Positions 45,815-54,007 of a stretch of 64,000 bases of DNA are shown here, one piece after another (the first letter of the stretch is position 1; each line of letters begins with the position of its first letter). The notes below the pieces were generated by a model that made no database searches, was not told the DNA's origin, and saw nothing but the letters and a program-made list of their open reading frames with translations. Source of the DNA: Cellulomonas gelida (GTDB taxonomy: Bacteria > Actinomycetota > Actinomycetes > Actinomycetales > Cellulomonadaceae); contig NZ_BJLQ01000015.1 in NCBI RefSeq assembly GCF_006538725.1, forward strand, positions 1 to 64,000. Direction: 5' to 3'. A program made the translations under genes and the position numbers.

Positions 45815-46840
45815 TCAGCAGGTGGCGTAGCGGTGGCCGGGCTTGCCTGGGGGGACGAGGTCGCGGTCGCGCAAGATCGTCAGGGGTGCGCGGTCGGTCA
45901 GGGCGCAGACCTGGGCGAAAGTCAGACCTGCGTCGTCGAGGGCGTCGGGGTACTCGATCTGCAGGACGTGGTCGCCGTACACGTCGGTGTAGGCGGCGCA
46001 CTCGTCCCAGGCGGCGCACTCCTCGGTGACGGCGAAGTCGAAGCCGAGTCGATCGTGTGCGAGCCGGGTGATCTCGGCGGCGTTCTTCTGCGCGATGGCC
46101 AGGCCCGCGGAGTGGGCGAGGTCGACGTACGCGCGGGCCAGGGCGTGGGCGCCGGCCTCGTCGATCGCGTCGAACCGGGTCCACGTGTCGAGGTTGTCGA
46201 TCTCGACGGCGTCGAACCCGTCGGCGGCGCACCCGGTGACGACCGGGCCGAGGACGCTCAGGATCGTCCGGCGCTGCGCGGGCGTGGACGGGTCAAGGAC
46301 GTACTCGTCGGGCCAGTCGGGGTCGACGACCAGATCGCCGCCCTCGTCGTGCAGGAGGACGTCGGTGTGCCTGCGCCACAGCGAGGCCTCGCCGGGCTGC
46401 GTCTGGAAGCCGTTGACGTAGCAGACGGTGTACGCGCCGGGCAGCGGGGCCGCCGTCGCGTCCCGCACGACGACGTCGATCGCGCGCGTCGTCGCGCCCA
46501 CGCGGACCGTCGGTGAGGGGCCGCCGAGCTGGTAGTCGAACACGCCGGCGGTCGGCGGCAACGTCACGCCGGGGGCCGGCGCTGGAGCGGGCGCCGGTGC
46601 GCGGCTGGGACCCGCAGCCGGGGCGGTGGGCGCCGCGGGGGTGCTCGACGCGGGGGGTGCGGCGGAGGTGGTCGCCGCGGCCGACGCGGACGGGGTGCCC
46701 GGAGCGGCGGGGCCGGTGGTGGTGGCGGGCGCGCGGGTCGACGTCGCGGACGGCGACGCGAGCGCCTCGTCGTCCCCGTGCGTGCACGACGCCACGAGCA
46801 GGGCGACGGCGAACGGGAGGGCAAGGGCTGTGCGCCGCAC
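45815..46840 (-). CDS. GH114-type (polygalactosaminidase-like) lipoprotein
   Basis: The 341-residue protein begins with a lipoprotein signal (VRRTALALPFAVALLVASC, Cys19) and a Ser/Pro/Ala-rich spacer of about 70 residues. A TIM-barrel domain of the GH114/DUF297 family follows: FDYQLGG, AYTVCYVNGFQTQPGEASLW, DGFDAVEIDNLDTW, IAQKNAAEI and FAVTEECAAWDEC. GH114 enzymes cleave alpha-1,4-linked galactosamine polymers; biofilm or cell-wall polysaccharide is a possible substrate. GTG 46840 is preferred to GTG 46876 for its GGAG site and proper lipobox. Confidence 0.85.
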   Translation of the reverse strand: MRRTALALPFAVALLVASCTHGDDEALASPSATSTRAPATTTGPAAPGTPSASAAATTSAAPPASSTPAAPTAPAAGPSRAPAPAPAPAPGVTLPPTAGVFDYQLGGPSPTVRVGATTRAIDVVVRDATAAPLPGAYTVCYVNGFQTQPGEASLWRRHTDVLLHDEGGDLVVDPDWPDEYVLDPSTPAQRRTILSVLGPVVTGCAADGFDAVEIDNLDTWTRFDAIDEAGAHALARAYVDLAHSAGLAIAQKNAAEITRLAHDRLGFDFAVTEECAAWDECAAYTDVYGDHVLQIEYPDALDDAGLTFAQVCALTDRAPLTILRDRDLVPPGKPGHRYATC

Positions 46841-47048
46841 TCGGGCTCCGAACGTCGGTCGTGGCTCCGGCCGCACCCCGGCCGGACCCGGCGAGTCTAG
46901 GCAGGATCCGCACGTCCGAGCGCGTGCGACGACGACGAGCGCGGGGACTGGCCGTCCGATTCATCCTGGTCGCCGGGCGGGTGCGGGAGTACGTTGCGCG
47001 TGAGTCGGCGCGCGGGCGCGCCGAGCCCGAGCGACCCGGGGGATCGCC

Positions 47049-47483
47049 ATGGACGACGACCGGTCCAGCACTGCGGACGACGCCGACGAGCACGACCAGC
47101 TCCAGATCCGGATCCCCCTGAAGCTCGACGACGCCGGGCGCGCGGTCGTCGAGGTGCGGTCCGCGACTCTCGACCGCGCGGCCGACGAGGTGCAGCTCGT
47201 CGTCGTCGACAAGCTCGCGCACCGCACGCTCGACTGGACCGTCGACGCCCAGGAGATCCCCGGCGCAGCCGTCTGGTCCGGGACGAGCTTCGCGGCCCCG
47301 GTGATCGCCCGCGAGGTCTCGACGATCCTGAGGTCGGTCCTGCCGCGCTTCTACGAGGACAGGATCGGCGCGTTCTCGACGCCGCCCGCCGCGATCCGCC
47401 CCGGCTCGTCTCCCAGCGCGACGGAGGCGGACATGGCGCCCGGGACGCCGCCCGGTCCGGGAGACCCGGGCGGGGATCTCTGA
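47049..47483 (+). CDS. Short protein with isolated subtilase serine motif
   Basis: This 144-residue protein is acidic and then beta-rich (QIRIPLKLDDAGRAVVEVRS). At about residue 78 it shows AVWSGTSFAAPVIAREV, the exact motif around the catalytic Ser of S8 subtilases (GTSxAAP). The Asp and His motifs of a protease are absent. A Pro/Gly-rich tail ends it. It may be a remnant of an S8 protease or a small protein that kept this fold element. It is nine bases upstream of a membrane protein gene, in one operon. Confidence 0.6.
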   Translation: MDDDRSSTADDADEHDQLQIRIPLKLDDAGRAVVEVRSATLDRAADEVQLVVVDKLAHRTLDWTVDAQEIPGAAVWSGTSFAAPVIAREVSTILRSVLPRFYEDRIGAFSTPPAAIRPGSSPSATEADMAPGTPPGPGDPGGDL

Positions 47484-47492
47484 GGGCGTCCG

Positions 47493-48494
47493 ATGGGAGA
47501 CGTGGTCAAGTCCGTCCTCGGGGGCGGGTGGGGCCTGGTCGTCGGGTGGATCCTGCCCGTGTTCCTCGCCGCGCAGGGCTTCGCCTACGTGATCGCGCGG
47601 CTGGCGTTCGTCGACCTCAGCGAGGAGTTCGAGGGGCTGACGTGGGCGTCGCAGCAGCTCGCGCTGCTCGCGGTGGCCGCCGTCCTGGGCCTCGTGCTGG
47701 CTGCCGCGCAGGCGCCCCTGTACCGCGTGCTCGAGGGGTACTACCTGGGGTGGCCGTGGCTCGTCGAGCGACGCACGAACGCCCACCGCGCGCGCCGGAC
47801 CCGCCTGCTGGCGACGTACGAGACGTCGACCGCGGCGGGGCAGGCCGTGCGCGCAGGGCTCGCCTACGAACGCGCCGCGCGCTACCCGGCCGACGAGACG
47901 CAGTTCGCCCCGACTCAGCTCGGCAACGCGATCCGGCGGTTCGAGACGTACGCGCGCAACCGGTACCTGCTCGACTCGCAGCTGCTCTGGCACCGGCTCA
48001 AGGGCGTGGCGCCGCAGAGCGCGGTCGACGCGATCACCACCGCGCGCGCGAACGTGGACTTCTTCGTCGCGCTCCTGTACGGAGCGGTGGTGCTCGTCGT
48101 GGGCGCCGTCGTGGGTCTGGTCGTGACCGGGGACCCGCTGCTGTGGCTCGCGGCGGCGGGGTCGGTCCTCGTCGTCGTCGGTGCGTACCGCCTCGCCGTG
48201 CTGGCGACCGACGAGTGGGCGGCCACCGAGTGCGCGATGGTCGACCTGGCGCGCGTGAAGCTCGCCGAGGCGTACGGGGTGACGATCCCCGACGACCTCG
48301 CCGACGAACGCGCGATGTGGCGCGTGATCTGCACGTTCGTCCGCCGCCCGTACACCTACTCGGAGTTGAAGGACGTCCCCGCCCTCCTGACGCGCTACCG
48401 CACCGCGTCCGAGGGCAAGGCCGGGCCGGTGCTCGATGAAGCAGGGGCCGGGAGTGAACCCCACGCGGTCAGACGGTGGTGGCAGTGGGGGTGA
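47493..48494 (+). CDS. Four-helix membrane protein of unknown function
   Basis: No family was recognised. The 333-residue protein has two N-terminal helices (LVVGWILPVFLAAQGFAYVI and LALLAVAAVLGLVLAAAQAP), a cytoplasmic segment of about 110 residues, two more helices (FFVALLYGAVVLVVGAVVGLV and WLAAAGSVLVVVGAYRLAVL) and a C-terminal cytoplasmic region with RVICTFVRRPYTYSELKDVP. It follows the short subtilase-motif gene by nine bases. Its last 26 bases overlap the end of the convergent TetR gene. Confidence 0.75.
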   Translation: MGDVVKSVLGGGWGLVVGWILPVFLAAQGFAYVIARLAFVDLSEEFEGLTWASQQLALLAVAAVLGLVLAAAQAPLYRVLEGYYLGWPWLVERRTNAHRARRTRLLATYETSTAAGQAVRAGLAYERAARYPADETQFAPTQLGNAIRRFETYARNRYLLDSQLLWHRLKGVAPQSAVDAITTARANVDFFVALLYGAVVLVVGAVVGLVVTGDPLLWLAAAGSVLVVVGAYRLAVLATDEWAATECAMVDLARVKLAEAYGVTIPDDLADERAMWRVICTFVRRPYTYSELKDVPALLTRYRTASEGKAGPVLDEAGAGSEPHAVRRWWQWG

Positions 48495-49074
48495 GCCCGT
48501 CGCCATCCCGCAGCGTGGTGCGCAGGGCGCGGTCGGCGGCGTCGACGAGCCAGGTGAAGCTCTCGTCGAGGTCGGTGGCGAGCTGGAACCCCCCCGCGGC
48601 CTCGAGGACGGCGAAGCCGTGGAACAGGCTGCGCAGCATCCGCAGGGCGTGGACGGTGTCCTCGGGCGCGACGGGGTAGCCGACCAGCACCGCGGACAGC
48701 GAGTCGAGCACGCGTGCGCCGGCGGCGACGAGCTGCTCGTCGAGCTCGTCGGCGTCGATGCGGACCGTGGCGGAGTAGCGGCCGGGGTGCGCGACGGCGT
48801 AGCTGCGGATCGCGCGGGCGGCGGCGTCGAGCGCGTCCTTGCCGGCGCGGCCCTGCAGCGCGTCGCGCAGCGCTCCGCCGAGCTCGGTGAGCGCGAGCAC
48901 GGCGACGCGCCGGTTGAGGTCGCCCTGGCCGTCGACGTGCTTGTACAGGGACGGGGCGCGCACGCCGAGGCGTTCGGCGAGCACGCTCATGGTGACGTGG
49001 GCGAGCCCGACCTCGTCGGCCAGTCTGGCGGCTGCTGCGACGACGACCTGCGGGTCCAGCCCGGCCCTAGGCAC
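48469..49074 (-). CDS. TetR/AcrR family regulator
   Basis: This is a 201-residue regulator. Residues 8-55 are the TetR helix-turn-helix (VTMSVLAERLGVRAPSLYKHV), and the C-terminal part has a WHG-type ligand domain (HPGRYSATVRID, LRSLFHGFAVLEAAGGFQLA). Its start overlaps the 3' end of the upstream hydrolase gene by eight bases, so the two are co-transcribed. The inverted repeats before the hydrolase are the expected operator, giving an autoregulated pair. Confidence 0.9.
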   Translation of the reverse strand: MPRAGLDPQVVVAAAARLADEVGLAHVTMSVLAERLGVRAPSLYKHVDGQGDLNRRVAVLALTELGGALRDALQGRAGKDALDAAARAIRSYAVAHPGRYSATVRIDADELDEQLVAAGARVLDSLSAVLVGYPVAPEDTVHALRMLRSLFHGFAVLEAAGGFQLATDLDESFTWLVDAADRALRTTLRDGDGLTPTATTV

Positions 49075-49900
49075 GCGCGTGCGCCCGCGCGAAGGAGAGC
49101 ACCAGCGCGGCGGTCTCGTCGGGGAACTGCGTGTGCGGGTAGTGCCCGGCGCCCTCGATGACCTCGAGCTGCGCGAGCCCGGCGGGCATCGCGGCGACGA
49201 TCGCCTCGCCCTCGGCGCGCGGGTCCGCCCAGTCCGGGTCGAGCGAGCCTTCGACGACGAGCACGGGGCACCGGACGTGCGCGAGCTGCGCGTGGGCGTC
49301 CACGGCGGGCTTGGCCATGCGCTGCATCGCGCGCATGCGGCCGGGCTCGCGCAGGTTCGTGGCGTTGCGCGCCAGCTGTTCGTCCCAATCGGCGGGGCGA
49401 GGGCCGGGGTAGGCGACGTCGAGGTACTTGTGCCACCACGTGACGCTGCCGAGCGCGCCCGTCATCAGCAGGCGCGTCATCCCCGTGCGGTACCGGCGCA
49501 CCCGCAGGTCGCGCACGCTCATGGCCTGCGTGCGGGTGAACGGCGCGAGCTCGACGATCCCGGCGACGAGCTCGGGCGCCTGCGCCGCGGCGATGGTCAC
49601 GGCACCGCCGGACAGCGAGTGCCCGACGAGGACCGCGGGGCCGCCGCCGAGGTGCCGGACGAGCGCGAGCAGGTCACCCGCGACAGCCGTACGGCTGTAG
49701 GTGGGCCACGTGGCGGTGGACTCGCCGCAGCCCCGCAGGTCGAGCGCCGCGACCCGGTAACCGGCGGCCACCAGCCGGGGTGCCACGAAGCGGTAGGCGG
49801 CGCGGCTGTCACCCATGCCGTGGGCGAGCACGACGAGCGGGCCCGTCCCGGTGACGTCATAGGCGAGCGTGCCGCCGTCGACGACGAGGTACTCGGTCAT
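49067..49900 (-). CDS. Alpha/beta fold hydrolase
   Basis: The 277-residue enzyme has the oxyanion motif AHGMGDSRAAYRF, the nucleophile Ser in VGHSLSGGA (near residue 95), Asp in VVEGSLDPDWAD, and the catalytic His in GAGHYPHTQFPDE. This is a complete serine hydrolase triad with a cap of about 60 residues. The substrate is unknown. ATG 49900 has a good AAAGGAGG site. It heads a two-gene operon with a TetR regulator. Confidence 0.9.
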   Translation of the reverse strand: MTEYLVVDGGTLAYDVTGTGPLVVLAHGMGDSRAAYRFVAPRLVAAGYRVAALDLRGCGESTATWPTYSRTAVAGDLLALVRHLGGGPAVLVGHSLSGGAVTIAAAQAPELVAGIVELAPFTRTQAMSVRDLRVRRYRTGMTRLLMTGALGSVTWWHKYLDVAYPGPRPADWDEQLARNATNLREPGRMRAMQRMAKPAVDAHAQLAHVRCPVLVVEGSLDPDWADPRAEGEAIVAAMPAGLAQLEVIEGAGHYPHTQFPDETAALVLSFARAHARA

Positions 49901-49913
49901 CCCGACCTCCTTT

Positions 49914-49937
49914 GGCTAAGACCATTAGCCCTAAAGC
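49914..49937. promoter_or_regulatory. TetR-type operator (GGCTAA-N5-TTAGCC)
   Basis: Perfect 6-base arms at 49914-49919 and 49925-49930, with one more half-site (GCTAA) at 49936-49940, lie just before the hydrolase start. They are expected to bind the TetR protein of the same operon. Confidence 0.65.
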
Positions 49938-50008
49938 TAACGCCCGTAGCCGCCTCGGTCAAGCCCTCGCCGACGAGGTCGCCCCGCCGTCCACGCCCCG
50001 CCACCCGC

Positions 50009-50055
50009 TTGTGGGTGGAGAAACGCCCGCCTGGCGACGCTTTCTCCACCCACAA
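50009..50055. terminator. 15-bp perfect hairpin after helR
   Basis: Bases 50009-50023 pair perfectly with 50041-50055 around a 17-base loop, 39 bases beyond the helR stop. The arms end in A3 and T3 and have TTGTGGGTGGAG. It can stop the helR transcript. Confidence 0.75.
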
Positions 50056-50093
50056 CGCCCGATCACCGGGGCGCCGCGCGACACGTGTCGGGG

Positions 50094-52274
50094 TCAGGTG
50101 AGGATCACGAGCTCGCGCGTGGCGCGGGTCATCGCGACGTACCGGTCCACCGCCCTCTCGATGCCCGTCGCGTCCGCGTCCTCGGCTCCCGTGCCGGCGG
50201 AGGACGAGCCGGGCGACGACGGCTCGACCAGCACCACGAGGTCGAACTCGAGGCCCTTCGCGAGCTCGGGGGTCAGCGACCGCACGCGCGGGGAGTCCGG
50301 GAACGTGGGGTCGCCGATCACGCACGCGAGCCCCTCGTCGTGGGACTCGAGCCACGACGCGACGATCGCCGTCAGGTCCCGCACCGAACCGTGCGCGACG
50401 GGCAGGCCGGTGCTGCGCACGGACGTCGGCACGTTCGCGTCGGGGAGGACCGCGCGGATCACCGGCTCGGCGTGCGCCATGACCTCGGCGGGCGTGCGGT
50501 AGTTGATGCCCAGCGACGCGATCGGCACCTGGCTCAGCCCGACGCGCGCGAGCCGCTCGGCCCACGACGAGGTGAAGCCGTGCCGGGCCTGTGCACGGTC
50601 GCCGACGATCGTCAGGCTCCGCGACGGGCACCGCGCGAGCAGCATGTGCCACTGCGCGTCGGTGAGCTCCTGCGCCTCGTCGACGACGACGTGCGCGAAC
50701 GGCCCCGCGAGCGGGTCGGCCTCCGCGGCCGGCAGCGCGGCCTCGTCGACGAGCGCGTCGCGCAGGTCGCCGAGCTTGAGCATGCTCATGACCTGCAGCT
50801 CGGAGTCGTCGGACTCGACCAGACGGTCGACGACGTCGTCCATGTAGGCGCGGTCGGCGGCCTCGGTCGCGGATGCGCGTCGCCGGCGGTCCGAGGCCCC
50901 GGCGTCGCCCAGCCGCCGGCGGGCGGCGTCGAGCAGCGGCAGGTCCTCGAGCGTCCACGCGGTCGGGTCGTCGCGTTGCAGCAGCGCGACCTCGTCGGGT
51001 GTCAGCCCCGGCGCGCACCGGCGCAGGTAGGCGGGGACGGACCACAGGTCCGCGACGAGCTCGGGCGCCTCGAGCAGCGGCCACGCGCGGTGCAGCGCGC
51101 CGACGAGGTCGCGGTCGCGGGCCAGTGCCTCGCGCAGGCGGTCCTCGGGCACCTCGTCGTCGTCCACCTTGGCGACCAGGATCTCGACGAGCTCGTCCCA
51201 GACCTGGTCGCGCGCCTCGTTGTGCGGCGTGCCGGGCTCGGGCGCGTCGAACGCGTCGGCCCAGTCCGACGGGCTCAGCCACAGGTCGACCCACGGCGTC
51301 TCGACGAGCAGGCCCTCGCGCGGCGGCCGTTCGGAGAACTGCACGGCAGGCTCGATCGCCCGCACCAGCCCGGCCGACGCCTTGAGCCGCGCGACTGCCG
51401 GGTCGCTCTCGGGCACGGCCGACGAGCCCTCGGGCACCAGGTCGCGCAGCGTGCACGTGCGCACGCCCTCCTCGCCCAGGCTGGGCAGCACGTCGGACAC
51501 GTAGTCGAGGTACGGCTGGTGCGGCCCGACGAACAGCAGGCCGCCGCGCCGGTGCCCGAGCCGCGGGTCGGAGTACAGCAGGTACGCCGCGCGGTGCAGC
51601 GCGACCACGGTCTTGCCGGTCCCGGGACCGCCGTCGACGACGAGCGCGCCCCTCGACCCCGCGCGGATGATCGCGTCCTGATCCGCCTGGATCGTCCCGA
51701 GCACGTCGCGCATCTGCGCGGACCGGGCGCCGCCGAGCGACGCGAGGAACGCGGACTGGTCGTCGAGCGCCGCGCGGTGCTCGAGCCCCTCGGGCGTGAA
51801 CACCTCGTCCCAGTAGTCGGTGACCCGGCCGGCGGTCCACCGGTACCGGCGTCGGCTGACCAGGCCCATGGGGTGCGCGTGCGTCGCGCCGAAGAAGGGC
51901 TCGGCGGCGGGTGAGCGCCAGTCGACGAGCAGGCGGCGACCGTCGGCGTCGGTCAGCCCGAGGCGCCCGACGTACACGGCCTCGTCGTCGGCGCCGACCG
52001 CGCGCCCGAGGCACAGGTCGAGGCCGAACCGGCGCAGCAGGTGCATCCGCGCGGTGAGCCGGTGCACCTCCTGGTCGCGCTCGAGCGCGGCCGTGCCGCC
52101 ACGGCCGGGTGCCTTGCGGGCCGCGGCGAGCCGCCGGGTGAGGTCGTCGAGCTGGTGCTCGAGGGTCGTCGCGATCGCCGCGAAGTGCTGCTCGTCGCGG
52201 TCGATCGACGCCGGGTCGGCCTTGGCGGCGAGCCGCTCGGGCAGGTCGAAGGCGGTGGTGGGGAGAACCGGCAC
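50094..52274 (-). CDS. helR: RNA polymerase recycling ATPase HelR (HelD family)
   Basis: This 726-residue superfamily 1 ATPase starts with LPTTAFDLPERLAAKADPAS and an N-terminal coiled coil (about 20-75), then LGLTDADGRRLLVDWRSPAAEPFF, Walker A VDGGPGTGKTVVALHRAAYL, Walker B AHVVVDEAQELTDAQW and motif VI VAMTRATRELVIL. This order matches Streptomyces HelR, which removes rifamycin from stalled RNA polymerase and recycles it, giving rifamycin tolerance. GTG 52274 has a GGAG site. A rifamycin-associated element lies 79 bases upstream, supporting the assignment. Confidence 0.92.
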   Translation of the reverse strand: MPVLPTTAFDLPERLAAKADPASIDRDEQHFAAIATTLEHQLDDLTRRLAAARKAPGRGGTAALERDQEVHRLTARMHLLRRFGLDLCLGRAVGADDEAVYVGRLGLTDADGRRLLVDWRSPAAEPFFGATHAHPMGLVSRRRYRWTAGRVTDYWDEVFTPEGLEHRAALDDQSAFLASLGGARSAQMRDVLGTIQADQDAIIRAGSRGALVVDGGPGTGKTVVALHRAAYLLYSDPRLGHRRGGLLFVGPHQPYLDYVSDVLPSLGEEGVRTCTLRDLVPEGSSAVPESDPAVARLKASAGLVRAIEPAVQFSERPPREGLLVETPWVDLWLSPSDWADAFDAPEPGTPHNEARDQVWDELVEILVAKVDDDEVPEDRLREALARDRDLVGALHRAWPLLEAPELVADLWSVPAYLRRCAPGLTPDEVALLQRDDPTAWTLEDLPLLDAARRRLGDAGASDRRRRASATEAADRAYMDDVVDRLVESDDSELQVMSMLKLGDLRDALVDEAALPAAEADPLAGPFAHVVVDEAQELTDAQWHMLLARCPSRSLTIVGDRAQARHGFTSSWAERLARVGLSQVPIASLGINYRTPAEVMAHAEPVIRAVLPDANVPTSVRSTGLPVAHGSVRDLTAIVASWLESHDEGLACVIGDPTFPDSPRVRSLTPELAKGLEFDLVVLVEPSSPGSSSAGTGAEDADATGIERAVDRYVAMTRATRELVILT

Positions 52275-52352
52275 GTCATCAGCTCCGTGGGGTCGCGCGC
52301 GCCCGGTGCGCACGCGACGGGGTCGCGAGGCCGACGATTCTGCGCCGCGACG

Positions 52353-52373
52353 GGGGCCTTGCCGCAAGACCCC
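52353..52373 (-). promoter_or_regulatory. Rifamycin-associated element (RAE) of helR
   Basis: Read on the minus strand, GGGGTCTTGCGGCAAGG followed by CCCC is a near match, with one extra base, to the RAE inverted repeat found before rifamycin-resistance genes in actinobacteria. TTGCGG inside it can serve as a -35 element, with AGAATC as a possible -10 near 52338. Confidence 0.8.
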
Positions 52374-52395
52374 CCGTGAGCTATACCTTGAAAGT

Positions 52396-52417
52396 GGAGA
52401 GCACCGCGGTGCTCTCC
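52396..52417 (-). terminator. Perfect 22-nt palindrome between alarmone synthetase and helR
   Basis: GGAGAGCACCG (52396-52406) is directly followed by its reverse complement (52407-52417). It is 44 bases after the alarmone synthetase stop and upstream of the helR promoter. The loop would have to open a few pairs. A terminator is most likely, but it could also be an operator. Confidence 0.6.
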
Positions 52418-52460
52418 TTCTTCATGCCGGCCCGGAGCTCCCGCCGGCCTCGTGCCCGGC

Positions 52461-53231
52461 TCAGTCGGTGGTCACCGGCGGGACGATCTCGACCGTCGGC
52501 GGCCGGACCTCGTCGCGCAGCCGGCCCATGCGGGCGTCGAGCTCGGTCGCGACCCGCGCCGCGTCGTCGAGCTCGGCTGCGAGGTGCGCGGGCATCGCCG
52601 AGCGGTACTTGTACGACAGCTTGTGCTCGACGCTCGCCCAGAAGTCCATCGCGATCGTGCGGATCTGCACCTCGACGGGCACCTGCTCGACGTGCTGGGA
52701 CAGGAACACGGGCACCTCGACGATGAGGTGCAACGACCGGTACCCGTTCGGCTTGGGATGGGCGATGTAGTCCTTGGTCTGCAGCAGGCGCAGGTCGGGC
52801 TGCGCGCTGAGCATCTGCGCGATCCAGTAGACGTCGGAGACGAAGCTGCAGGTCACGCGGATCCCCGCGATGTCGCGGATCTCCGCGCGGATCGCCGGGA
52901 TCTCGAGCGCCACGCCACGCCGCAGCGACTTCTCGAGCAGGCTCTCCGCGGACTTCAGTCGCGTCCGCACGTGCTCGATCGGGCTGTAGTCGTGGATCGA
53001 CTCGAACTCCTGGCGCAGGATGTGGATCTTGGTCGAGACCTCGTCGATGCCGAACTGGTAGTACTTCAGGAGCTTGACGACCTCGTCGCGCAGCGCGCGC
53101 GAGCGGGTCAGCAGCGCCTCGGCCTCGTCGAGGTCGGCGGCCGTGACGTCGGTCCGGGCGCTCGCCATGTGCGCGACCAGTCGCCGCTCGAGGTCGTGCA
53201 ACGGCCGCCCCGGGGCCGTGTCGTCGATCAT
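52461..53231 (-). CDS. Small alarmone synthetase ((p)ppGpp synthetase, RelA/SpoT domain)
   Basis: The 256-residue protein is a single synthetase domain without hydrolase or regulatory parts. It has coiled N-terminal helices, AEIRDIAGIRVTCSFVSDVY (GTP binding and catalysis), YIAHPKPNGYRSLHLIVEV and VEVQIRTIAMDFWASVEHKL, all conserved RelA/SpoT motifs. It transfers pyrophosphate from ATP to GDP or GTP. Such RelP/RelQ-like enzymes are usually controlled by transcription. ATG 53231 is the more natural start, with GGGAGGC upstream; the frame extends nine codons further. Confidence 0.93.
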   Translation of the reverse strand: MIDDTAPGRPLHDLERRLVAHMASARTDVTAADLDEAEALLTRSRALRDEVVKLLKYYQFGIDEVSTKIHILRQEFESIHDYSPIEHVRTRLKSAESLLEKSLRRGVALEIPAIRAEIRDIAGIRVTCSFVSDVYWIAQMLSAQPDLRLLQTKDYIAHPKPNGYRSLHLIVEVPVFLSQHVEQVPVEVQIRTIAMDFWASVEHKLSYKYRSAMPAHLAAELDDAARVATELDARMGRLRDEVRPPTVEIVPPVTTD

Positions 53232-53313
53232 GTGCTGGTGCCTCCCGTCGGCCTCCACCGTAACGAGGCCCGGGACGACGACCGTGGGACCGGTCGGCCC
53301 CGGCAGCCAGGGG

Positions 53314-53754
53314 TCAGCCGCAGTAGTCGCAGATGCCGGTGCCGGGCAGCGTCATCGAGCAGGTCGGGCAGATCGGGGCGACGCGCTCCGGCGCCGCCGT
53401 GCTGCGGCGCGTGGTGGCCGCGCGCGTGGTCGCCTTGGCACGGGCCGACGAGCGGGCGGCCGCACGCACGGCCGCGGTCGGCTCGGTGACCTCGAACCCG
53501 CGCTTGCGCACGAGCGTGGTCGCCGCGTTCAGGCTCGCCGTGATCTCGTTCGCGGGCGCGATCCGGCCCGTCGCGAAGCGGTGGGCGACGCCCAGGATCG
53601 CGGGCATGTCGTACGTGGTGCCCCCGTGCTCGATCGTGTAGTCGCCGTTGGCCGTGTAGCCGTACACGCCGAGGAAGTCGTCGCGGCCGCGGGTGTCGTA
53701 CTCCGCGATCGCCTGAAGGATGTGCTGACGCGTCACGCCGGAGAAGGTGGCCAC
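53314..53754 (-). CDS. ScoMcrA-head-domain protein with C-terminal zinc ribbon
   Basis: The N-terminal 85 residues (MATFSGVTRQHILQAIAEYD, YGYTANGDYTIEHGGTTYDM, ILGVAHRFATGRIAPANE) resemble the head domain of ScoMcrA, a type IV restriction enzyme for phosphorothioated or methylated DNA. Then come an Ala/Arg/Thr-rich linker, which is basic and DNA-binding-like, and a terminal zinc ribbon CPTCSMTLPGTGICDYCG. The nuclease and base-reading domains of ScoMcrA are missing. A DNA-binding function is inferred; the role is unknown. Confidence 0.7.
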   Translation of the reverse strand: MATFSGVTRQHILQAIAEYDTRGRDDFLGVYGYTANGDYTIEHGGTTYDMPAILGVAHRFATGRIAPANEITASLNAATTLVRKRGFEVTEPTAAVRAAARSSARAKATTRAATTRRSTAAPERVAPICPTCSMTLPGTGICDYCG

Positions 53755-54007
53755 CTGTCGAGCCTACGTCTCCCGCAGGCGGCTCCGAGCGGTCGGACGT
53801 GTGTGATTGCCCGCTCGCGCGTGTTCGGGCCGGGTCTGGACCTCGGTGGCAGATCCGACATCGGACGTTCGTCACATCCTCCAATCCTTTCGGTTGCGGC
53901 GTCGCCGCCGATGCGTAGGCCCGAAGGCCCATGTGCGAACCGGACATCGCACGGGACCATCGCAAGGTGGACAAGCGTCCAGGAATCACGTGGAACGGAG
54001 CGAGCGG

